Assembly (NCBI GenBank): GCA_033763735.1
Contig: JANRJY010000063.1
Coordinates: forward strand, 1-12,085
From: JANRJY01 sp033763735
GTDB lineage: Bacteria; Bacteroidota; Bacteroidia; Cytophagales; UBA9547
DNA length: 12,085 nucleotides
Reading direction: 5' to 3'
The notes below the pieces were generated by a model. The model saw only the letters and a program-made list of their open reading frames with translations. It had not been told where the DNA came from and did no database searches. The first letter of the stretch is position 1. Every line of letters starts with the position of its first letter. Both the position numbers and the translations under genes were made by a program. Positions 7,476-12,085 of the stretch are shown piece by piece.

Positions 7476-8708
7476 TTAAACAATAGCCTCTAAATCCTTT
7501 TCAGCAATTTCTATATTTGATTTGAAAGGATTGCGGTTTTTCCATTCATCAGAACTGGTTTGAATAAAATATTTTAAGGCATGTTCCACAAGCTTATGAG
7601 GGATGGTAATAGATTGGTATACAGAAGGATACAAAATTCCTTGAGCCCCCATACTTGCCTTGGCATCAAGAGAAGTACGACCGAGTAATAATTTGGATTT
7701 TTGTAGAATAATTGCTCTTTCAAGGGTAGAAAAAAGAATATTGAAATACAAATACATGTTTTGATTGATGCGATAATCCAATCCGATGTAGTACACTTCA
7801 TATTCATAAGGCTGAACAAATGCGGAGTAAAAGCCAACCGGTTTATCGTCAATAGATAAAAGCACAAATTCAAATTGATTACCTAGTTTCAATTTCAAAT
7901 CGGCAAAGTAAGTAACAGAAAGTGTACCCGCAACAAATGGCTGGTTTTGAATTACTTGTTGATAAAGCTGATATATTTCTGATTCATAATAAGTGATAGA
8001 AGCCGAAGAAAGATTAGTAAAGGTAATTTCATTCAATTTGTTTCTGATTTTTTTGCTACGAGCCAGGTACTTGCGCGATAATTGCGATTGATAATCACCG
8101 AAACTATTCCATGACGGATGGATATCCATTTGCATTTGAATATCGGACCAACCGGTATTGTATCCTAATGACTGCAGTTGGGCGATACCTTGAGATGAAA
8201 AAGGGAGTTCTTTAAGCACGACAAAGTTGAAGCATTCCTTTTGATTCATTTTTTGGACGGCTTTGTGTAAATAATTAATTACTTGTGATTCAGAAAGTTG
8301 TAACCCGTTTGGCACAAAAAAAGCACTTTTACCCGATCGAAATATACTACCCAAAAAAAGAGTTTTGATTTGCTTGATTTGAAGAATAAATCGAATGATT
8401 TTATTTCTTAACCCTACGGATTTTGAATTGTTAAAGTTTTGATAATCAATCAATACAGTTTGAAAAAATGTGAATAGTACAGGTTTGCCTCCTTCGTGAA
8501 TCAGACAAAAAGTAGTTTTTTGATTTTTTGTGTTTTGGGTAAATAATTCAAAGCAAGAAAGATAATCGATAGGAATATCAAAGTTGTGCAAGAAAGGAGC
8601 TATTAGCTCAAAAGAGGAATACAGTTCGACCGAAATTGGTGATTTGGATGCGAAATGTTTGTCGTGAACAAATTGATATACCAGACACTTATCCGCAGGA
8701 TGAAACAT
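7476..8708 (-). CDS. GNAT/FemAB-like acyltransferase-type protein
   Basis: A 410-residue cytoplasmic protein. I use the ATG at 8708; a GTG two codons upstream (8714) is the alternative. The C-terminal half has the pattern of the Acetyltransf_6/FemAB-like group of GNAT-fold proteins: YQSQLSRKYLARSKKIRNKL (about 207-226), which resembles the conserved LS.KYR...RR helix; then EFVLLSIDDKPVGFYSAF, the strand that normally carries the acyl-CoA pocket; then YYIGLDYRINQNMYLYFNIL, and LLGRTSLDAKASMGA near the end. Known relatives transfer acyl or aminoacyl groups, some in peptidoglycan or cell-surface glycan synthesis. The substrate is not predictable. The PASTA gene follows within 20 bases, which supports an envelope role by context. 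The N-terminal 180 residues look like a divergent first GNAT-like lobe. Confidence 0.82.
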   Translation of the reverse strand: MFHPADKCLVYQFVHDKHFASKSPISVELYSSFELIAPFLHNFDIPIDYLSCFELFTQNTKNQKTTFCLIHEGGKPVLFTFFQTVLIDYQNFNNSKSVGLRNKIIRFILQIKQIKTLFLGSIFRSGKSAFFVPNGLQLSESQVINYLHKAVQKMNQKECFNFVVLKELPFSSQGIAQLQSLGYNTGWSDIQMQMDIHPSWNSFGDYQSQLSRKYLARSKKIRNKLNEITFTNLSSASITYYESEIYQLYQQVIQNQPFVAGTLSVTYFADLKLKLGNQFEFVLLSIDDKPVGFYSAFVQPYEYEVYYIGLDYRINQNMYLYFNILFSTLERAIILQKSKLLLGRTSLDAKASMGAQGILYPSVYQSITIPHKLVEHALKYFIQTSSDEWKNRNPFKSNIEIAEKDLEAIV

Positions 8709-8779
8709 ATGCACGTTATTTTTATAACTATAACCTCGATAACGAAAAAAAGATTCAAGAATTTTAAAAAGGAAAAAAA

Positions 8780-9043
8780 TTATGGGAATTTGGAATAGAT
8801 ATCAGATCTGTGACCTACGCTAATAAAAATAACTTCATCATTTCTAATTTTAATACCAATTCTGTAAGAATTTCCGATATTGATACTATAAAAATCCTTT
8901 TTTCTGAGGGGTTTTAATTGAAAAATTTCATTGATGGAATTTGCCTCAATTACTTCACTCTCAGCTATGATTGCTAATTTTTGAATTTTTAAGGGTAGTT
9001 TGTCAAACGATTTATCATACTTTTTGGAAAAAATAATTTTCAT
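8780..9043 (-). CDS. RelE/ParE-family toxin
   Basis: An 87-residue basic protein with the small RelE/ParE fold: KKYDKSFDKLPLKIQKLA as the N-terminal helices, LKPLRKKDFYSINIGNSYRIGIK as the central beta-hairpin (Arg61 in the usual position of a key basic residue), then VIFISVGHRSDIYSKFP at the C-terminus. The VGHR.DIY ending is typical of the RelE-like mRNA-cleaving members, with His78, Arg79 and Tyr83 as likely active-site residues, but mRNA cleavage is inferred from family, and a ParE-like gyrase poison is not excluded. It overlaps the antitoxin gene by four bases (ATGA), the standard arrangement for type II toxin-antitoxin pairs. Nothing looks broken. Confidence 0.92.
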   Translation of the reverse strand: MKIIFSKKYDKSFDKLPLKIQKLAIIAESEVIEANSINEIFQLKPLRKKDFYSINIGNSYRIGIKIRNDEVIFISVGHRSDIYSKFP

Positions 9044-9270
9044 ACTTCCAATCTCTTTTTCTTTTGCTGATGAATAGATAAAGATTCTTTATGTGAATAC
9101 AATTCCAAGCCCCTTTTTTCTTCTTCCATCATTATTTTCAAAAGATTTTCGTCCACTTTTTTTTCATAGGCTTCGGAGCCTTCTTCAATATTAAAAGGGA
9201 TTTTCATTGCTTTAAGCACAATTGAAAGTGCGGCAAATTGCTTAGGAAGTACATTAAGTGTTACAATCAT
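9040..9270 (-). CDS. Antitoxin partner of the RelE/ParE toxin
   Basis: A 76-residue charged protein directly upstream of the toxin and overlapping it by four bases. The N-terminal half (MIVTLNVLPKQFAALSIVLKAMKIPFNIEE) resembles the short DUF2683-type antitoxins of Bacteroidota, in which a strand and a helix with ALSIVLKAMKIPF come first. The C-terminal half (ENLLKIMMEEEKRGLELY...) is helical and probably wraps the toxin. No clear ribbon-helix-helix or helix-turn-helix DNA-binding motif is visible, so autoregulation cannot be asserted. The identification rests mostly on gene order and overlap. ATG start. Confidence 0.85.
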   Translation of the reverse strand: MIVTLNVLPKQFAALSIVLKAMKIPFNIEEGSEAYEKKVDENLLKIMMEEEKRGLELYSHKESLSIHQQKKKRLEV

Positions 9271-9289
9271 GGCTATCTCAAATCAAAAC

Positions 9290-9297
9290 CAAAAATA
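9290..9297 (-). promoter_or_regulatory. Candidate -7 element of the toxin-antitoxin operon
   Basis: The minus strand reads TATTTTTG, an exact TAnnTTTG match, 19 bases ahead of the antitoxin ATG at 9270. I see no clean TTTG at -33. The surrounding DNA is very AT-rich, so the match could be chance. Confidence 0.38.
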
Positions 9298-9332
9298 ATA
9301 ATTTTTGAAGTAAAATTATAATGATTACATAC

Positions 9333-10091
9333 TTATTTCCCCTCCGCAATATTCAAAAACTCCTGTAGCAATGCTTTGTTTGCAGTATTGTTACCATCGT
9401 AGCTGATATGGCAGTGGTAGGCCCAAAGTTCCATTACTTCGCTGGTAGCAATACTATATGGCTTATATTCAGGATTATCAGATATTAAAAGCAGCTTGTC
9501 GGAACCTAGCATCACTCTTTTGTACACAATGCCTTCATTAAGGGTAATAATAACATAAGTACTCAGGTTTTTGATGTTGCTAACATCATCTACATACTTA
9601 CCCACCACAACCGACTGATGGGTAACCGGAGGCATGGAATCACCTTGAATTTGAAAGGCTCGGTACGTGCCTACGGGTAGTTGAGGTAGGCGAAATTTGG
9701 GTAAAGTACCTACAAACTCCGGGTTGGCATAGCCAGTAGTGTAGCCAGCCTTTGCTTTTTCGGGAATAAAGTCAATATACTCTTTATCCTGACTATCCAC
9801 TGTAACCACAAGCACTTTTTGGTTGTTGCGCTTAAGTTCATTGAGGCTCATGGTTTTTTGGTGCGCAGCCTGCATATCAAGCATTTCAAGGTCGGTCCGT
9901 AGCAACTGATCGAGCGATATGGCATAAAAGTCGGCCATTTGAAGCAGCATTTCAGGCTTGGGGAAAGTACCTAATTCGTAGTCCTTATAAGCCCCACGAG
10001 TAGTGCCTAGTTTTTCTGCTGCTATCTCTTGCGAATATTTTGCTTTGAGCCTCAGATACTTAAGATTTTTTGATAGAAATGTGCTCGACAT
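9333..10091 (-). CDS. XRE-type repressor with S24 (LexA/CI-like) autoprotease domain
   Basis: A 252-residue two-domain regulator. Residues 8-62 form an XRE helix-turn-helix (LKYLRLKAKYSQEIAAEKLG, then TRGAYKDYELG), which binds operator DNA. Residues about 110-230 form an S24 peptidase domain: the Ala115-Gly116 pair in EKAKAGYT is a good LexA-type self-cleavage site, Ser152 in QGDSM is the nucleophile, and Lys191 in IVYKRV is the general base. As in LexA and lambda CI, DNA damage with RecA filaments would trigger cleavage and derepression; RecA dependence is inferred. It points away from a Y-family polymerase gene about 1 kb to the right, and both have similar paired boxes upstream, so self-regulation and polymerase control are likely. 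Its DNA is visibly more GC-rich than the left-hand genes. ATG start, with a box pair right behind it. Confidence 0.94.
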   Translation of the reverse strand: MSSTFLSKNLKYLRLKAKYSQEIAAEKLGTTRGAYKDYELGTFPKPEMLLQMADFYAISLDQLLRTDLEMLDMQAAHQKTMSLNELKRNNQKVLVVTVDSQDKEYIDFIPEKAKAGYTTGYANPEFVGTLPKFRLPQLPVGTYRAFQIQGDSMPPVTHQSVVVGKYVDDVSNIKNLSTYVIITLNEGIVYKRVMLGSDKLLLISDNPEYKPYSIATSEVMELWAYHCHISYDGNNTANKALLQEFLNIAEGK

Positions 10092-10094
10092 TGT
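10065..10094. repeat. Direct repeat copy 1 (start of the repressor gene)
   Basis: These 30 bases cover the first nine codons of the repressor and three bases before its ATG. They recur at 10986-11015 with only two differences, both silent in the reading frame (TCG/TCA for Ser, ACA/ACT for Thr). Confidence 0.9.
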
Positions 10095-10130
10095 AGTTTA
10101 TATATACAAATAATTGTCGTAAATATATAC
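10092..10130. promoter_or_regulatory. Putative repressor operator: two 16-base boxes
   Basis: Box 1, TGTAGTTTATATATAC (10092-10107), abuts the repressor's start codon; box 2, TGTCGTAAATATATAC (10115-10130), lies 23 bases further upstream. The core of box 2, GTAAATATATAC, is a 10 of 12 palindrome, as expected for a dimeric helix-turn-helix protein, and 23 bases is about two turns of DNA. The same pair spacing recurs before the Y-family polymerase. That the S24 repressor binds here is inference from position and recurrence. Confidence 0.65.
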
Positions 10131-10198
10131 AATATTAACAAAAAATTGAAGAAATTAATTTGAAACGATTATCTAAAATAACTAAAGTAAATAATCGG

Positions 10199-10206
10199 TA
10201 ACTTTG
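10199..10206 (+). promoter_or_regulatory. Exact -7 element directly before the DUF6883 gene
   Basis: TAACTTTG matches the Bacteroidota -7 consensus TAnnTTTG exactly and ends four bases before the ATG at 10211. Transcription would then start at or next to the start codon, giving a leaderless or nearly leaderless message. No TTTG sits at the ideal -33 spacing. The pair therefore appears to have its own promoter, separate from the repressor and polymerase. Confidence 0.5.
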
Positions 10207-10210
10207 TGGC

Positions 10211-10549
10211 ATGGGAAAATTGCCAAACTTTGATAATGCACATGTTGGCATTGAAAAACTCACGGAATATTGTCTAAACGAACACCATCCATATGGAAAG
10301 GAGAAAGCATTGGTTTTTAAATCTGCATTAGGCATAGGAATAAATGATGCAAATAAGCTGAAGGAAGAAATCATTAGAAATATTTCAAAGGTTAATTGTA
10401 TAGAAAGAGAGTCAGACGAATACGGGAAGAGATATACTGTGATTATAAAAATTCGTATATTTGACAAAGAGGCAGATGTCGTAACTGGATGGATTATAAG
10501 AAAATCGGAAGATTTTCCTCGATTAACAAGTTGTTATGTTAAAAAATAA
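10211..10549 (+). CDS. DUF6883-family small protein
   Basis: A 112-residue protein with no signal peptide or membrane segment. It fits the DUF6883 family as I remember it: LPNFDNAHVGIEKLTEYCLN at the start, HPYGKEKALVFKSALGI (26-42), EYGKRYTV (70-77) and the C-terminal VTGWIIRKSEDFPRLTSCYV (91-110). The helix-then-four-strand order and the ending PRLTSCY recall small RNase-like toxin folds (BECR group), but this is a structural hunch; no catalytic residue is proven. The DUF4926 gene starts five bases after its stop, and the two families are commonly neighbours. The module could be a toxin-antitoxin-like or defence pair. It sits between an SOS-type repressor and its probable target polymerase. 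Confidence 0.85.
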   Translation: MGKLPNFDNAHVGIEKLTEYCLNEHHPYGKEKALVFKSALGIGINDANKLKEEIIRNISKVNCIERESDEYGKRYTVIIKIRIFDKEADVVTGWIIRKSEDFPRLTSCYVKK

Positions 10550-10554
10550 AATTT

Positions 10555-10779
10555 ATGAAAAGAGAGCCAATAAAATTATTTGATACTGTTGCAATTTTAA
10601 AGGATTTGCCCGAAAAAAAAGTGGTTTTTGGTCAAGTAGGAACAGTGGTTGAAATATTGGAAAACCATGTTTTTGAAGTTGAATTTGCTGACAAAAATGG
10701 GATTACTATTTCAGAATTTGCGGTAAAACACGAAGATTTAATGTTACTCCATCACGAAATGGAGTATGCAATTAAATAA
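10555..10779 (+). CDS. DUF4926-family small protein
   Basis: A 74-residue protein matching the DUF4926 pattern: LFDTVAILKDLP (8-19), GQVGTVVEIL (26-35), VFEVEFADKNG (39-49), then a short tail ending in HEDLMLL. The strand-rich pattern with GQVGTVV suggests a small SH3-like barrel. Function is unknown. It follows DUF6883 by five bases, so the two are surely co-transcribed and may act together; by size and order this one could be the partner, immunity or antitoxin component, which is inference. ATG start; the frame is intact. Confidence 0.87.
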   Translation: MKREPIKLFDTVAILKDLPEKKVVFGQVGTVVEILENHVFEVEFADKNGITISEFAVKHEDLMLLHHEMEYAIK

Positions 10780-10796
10780 TAAATAATTATTTTTTT

Positions 10797-10980
10797 CGCT
10801 ACCCCAGTCACCCTCTTTTGAAACGGGGGCGGTAGTAATTTGCATTTGTAATGCATCATTATATAACCCAATTACTCTATTTTGTAACAAGGGCAAATAC
10901 CATTAGGTAAAATTTAAAAATCTTATTCTAATCGTTAAAAACGATTTTCTCGGCCGCCCCCCGTTACAAACTGGGTGGTG
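10797..10980. repeat. Three imperfect C-rich/TTTTGtAAC/G-rich repeats
   Basis: Copy A spans 10799-10835 and copy B 10866-10894, in the same orientation; copy C spans 10954-10980 on the opposite strand. Each has a C-rich block (CACCC or ACCC), a TTTTG(T/A)AAC middle, and a G-rich block. Each can fold on itself: copy A has outer arms CTACC/GGTAG, and copy C has CCGCCC/GGGTGG. A and C together form inverted ends of a stretch of about 185 bases, like a small non-autonomous element. A perfect hairpin (10930-10946) lies between B and C. They stand out in an AT-rich region. Identity unknown. Confidence 0.6.
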
Positions 10981-11012
10981 ATTATATTTTTTGATAGAAA
11001 AGTGCTTGACAT
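10935..11012 (-). pseudogene. Truncated second copy of the repressor gene start
   Basis: On the minus strand, an ATG at 11012 opens MSSTFLSKN, identical to the first nine residues of the intact repressor. The match stops at 10986; the frame then runs into repeat copy C and ends at a TAA (10935-10937) after 25 codons. It cannot make a regulator. It is a remnant, either of a second repressor gene once divergent from the polymerase or of a duplication of the repressor's upstream region. Confidence 0.7.
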
Positions 11013-11015
11013 TGT
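10986..11015. repeat. Direct repeat copy 2 (near the polymerase)
   Basis: Matches 10065-10094 at 28 of 30 positions, in the same orientation on the plus strand and about 920 bases away. Its left end lies just six bases right of repeat copy C. Confidence 0.9.
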
Positions 11016-11034
11016 GAAACTAATTTCCGTATTT

Positions 11035-11073
11035 TGTCGGCTTTAACTACTATATAATGTCGTAAATATCTAC
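11035..11073. promoter_or_regulatory. Putative operator of the Y-family polymerase: two 16-base boxes
   Basis: TGTCGTAAATATCTAC (11058-11073) matches box 2 of the repressor's upstream region at all but one position. A weaker partner, TGTCGGCTTTAACTAC (11035-11050), lies exactly 23 bases to its left, matching it at 11 of 16 positions. The position, 47 to 85 bases before the polymerase ATG, suits a repressor site over or just upstream of the promoter. Binding by the S24 repressor is inferred. Confidence 0.62.
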
Positions 11074-11119
11074 ATAATAGATTAAAGCTCCAAATTTCAC
11101 ACCGTAAATTTATGGTACT

Positions 11120-12085
11120 ATGGAATCAAGAGCCATCCTTCATCTCGACCTCGATACTTTTTTTGTATCGGTAGAACGACTCAAAAACGCATCTTTAATA
11201 GGCAAGCCCATTATCATAGGCGGTTCGTCCAATAGGGGCGTAGTGGCCTCCTGCTCCTATGAAACACGTAAGTATGGGGTTCGCTCTGCCATGCCCATGC
11301 GACAGGCACTGCGATTGTGCCCTAATGCACTAATCATCAGAGGTGACATGGAAGGATACTCTAAATACTCGAATATGGTGACGGAAGTAATCAATAGTTG
11401 TGCGCCCGTAGTCGAAAAGTCCTCCATCGATGAGTTTTATCTGGATCTTACCGGAATGGACCGCTTTTTTGGCTGCGAGTTATTTTCAAAGGAACTCAAG
11501 CAAAAAATCACCAAAGAGACGGGACTTCCCATCTCTTATAGCTTGGCTATCAATAAGTTAGTTTCCAAAATAGGCACCAACGAAGCCAAACCCGATGGGG
11601 CATTGTATATTCCACAGGGAACCGAAAAGCCTTTTTTGGCGCCACTTTCTGTGGCCAAAATACCGATGGTAGGCACCGAAACCTTCCTGAGGCTGAGTAG
11701 TATGGGTGTAAAAACCATCCAAACGCTACGCCAAGTGCCGGTGCGATTGCTTGAGAAGGAATTTGGCAAAAATGGCGTGTCACTTGCCGAAAAAGCCAAT
11801 GCCATTGATCATAGCCCTGTAGTGCCATATTCCGAACAGAAATCGGTGAGCACCGAAAACACTTTTCAGACCGATACTACCGATATTCATTTCCTCCGCG
11901 AGTGTATTGTAAGTATGACAGAAAAACTCGCTTTCGAATTGCGTAAACTCAAAAAACTCACGGGTTGTGTGGCCGTAAAAATTCGGTATTCCGACTTCAA
12001 TACCTATACACAGCAAAAGACAATCGCTTACACATCCAATGATCAGTTATTGATATCCGTAGCGAAGGAACTTTTTGAGAAATTG
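11120..12085 (+). CDS. Y-family DNA polymerase (DinB/UmuC type), cut off by the window end
   Basis: The first 322 codons of a translesion DNA polymerase; the frame is open at the window edge, and relatives are usually around 400 residues. Palm/finger motifs are intact: LHLDLDTFFVSVE (8-19; Asp10 binds metal, Phe15 is the likely steric gate), ASCSYETRKYGVRSAMP (43-59), SSIDEFYLDLTG (101-112; catalytic Asp104 and Glu105), and SLAINKLVSKIGTNEAKPDG. The little-finger start SVSTENTF is also present. The enzyme copies damaged DNA with low fidelity. I use the ATG at 11120, since MESRAILHLDLD gives the usual short lead-in. The operator-like box pair upstream suggests control by the nearby S24 repressor. 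G+C is visibly higher than in the left-hand genes. DinB versus UmuC cannot be decided from this part. Confidence 0.94.
   Translation, partial: MESRAILHLDLDTFFVSVERLKNASLIGKPIIIGGSSNRGVVASCSYETRKYGVRSAMPMRQALRLCPNALIIRGDMEGYSKYSNMVTEVINSCAPVVEKSSIDEFYLDLTGMDRFFGCELFSKELKQKITKETGLPISYSLAINKLVSKIGTNEAKPDGALYIPQGTEKPFLAPLSVAKIPMVGTETFLRLSSMGVKTIQTLRQVPVRLLEKEFGKNGVSLAEKANAIDHSPVVPYSEQKSVSTENTFQTDTTDIHFLRECIVSMTEKLAFELRKLKKLTGCVAVKIRYSDFNTYTQQKTIAYTSNDQLLISVAKELFEKL

Larger units (their letters stand above)
10780..11119. other. 340-base gap before the Y-family polymerase gene, no gene seen
   Basis: This stretch carries no credible complete gene. In order it holds three C-rich/TTTTGtAAC/G-rich repeats (10797-10980, the third inverted), a perfect 7-base inverted repeat AATCGTT/AACGATT (10930-10946), a truncated copy of the repressor's first codons (10986-11012, minus strand), and a pair of operator-like boxes (11035-11073). 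A weak -7 match, TAAATTTA (11105-11112), precedes the polymerase ATG. Confidence 0.75.

Noticed and set aside
10930..10946. AATCGTT/AACGATT hairpin as the terminator of the DUF6883-DUF4926 operon
   Set aside because: It lies 150 bases past the stop, has a weak AT-rich stem and only a short T tail; a structural repeat is the safer reading.
10797..10980. CRISPR array reading of the three GC-rich repeats
   Set aside because: Only three diverged copies, one inverted, with unequal spacing and no cas genes in view.
11536..12016. Minus-strand frames opposite the Y-family polymerase
   Set aside because: They lie opposite intact polymerase motifs and are explained by the higher G+C there, which lengthens chance frames.

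Overview
The window looks like part of the chromosome of a Bacteroidota bacterium, probably near the Chitinophagales or Sphingobacteriales, though the order is uncertain. The evidence is a very large secreted protein with a C-terminal type IX secretion (T9SS) sorting tail, AT-rich DNA with little Shine-Dalgarno signal, Bacteroidota-style -7 promoter elements (TAnnTTTG) close to several starts, and small lipoproteins and secreted proteins of types common in that phylum.

Layout. Positions 100-1440 (+) hold a lipoprotein of unknown function and a small secreted, cysteine-containing protein. A leftward M15-type zinc peptidase follows (1493-1954). Next is a tight rightward operon (2061-3626): a protein resembling the archaeal CTP-dependent riboflavin kinase (DUF120) fold, a PPK2-type polyphosphate kinase overlapping it by ATGA, and a small DUF1304 membrane protein. 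A 281-base convergent gap holds an imperfect tandem repeat. A leftward envelope cluster (8708 down to 3908) then encodes a GNAT/FemAB-like acyltransferase-type protein, a membrane-anchored triple-PASTA protein and a giant T9SS cargo protein. Upstream of it is a RelE/ParE-type toxin-antitoxin pair (8780-9270).

The right-hand quarter is the most interesting. A leftward XRE/S24 (LexA/CI-like) repressor (9333-10091) and a rightward Y-family DNA polymerase (11120 to the window end, cut off) form a split SOS-like locus. Both carry, just upstream, a pair of related 16-base boxes with the same 23-base spacing: probably the repressor's operators. Between them sit two small genes (DUF6883 and DUF4926), a roughly 190-base stretch with three C-rich/TTTTGtAAC/G-rich repeats, and a second, truncated copy of the first nine codons of the repressor gene. 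This suggests a regulator/polymerase locus that was rearranged, with a two-gene module of unknown function lodged inside it. The repressor and polymerase are visibly richer in G+C than the left-hand genes, which fits acquisition by transfer.

How the genes may work together. The repressor probably controls itself and the polymerase, and is relieved by self-cleavage after DNA damage. The PASTA, acyltransferase and T9SS genes are plausibly one transcription unit for envelope functions. The DUF120-like and PPK2 genes are translationally coupled, which hints at linked nucleotide/cofactor chemistry. These functional links are inference; the domain assignments rest on visible motifs, without any database search.
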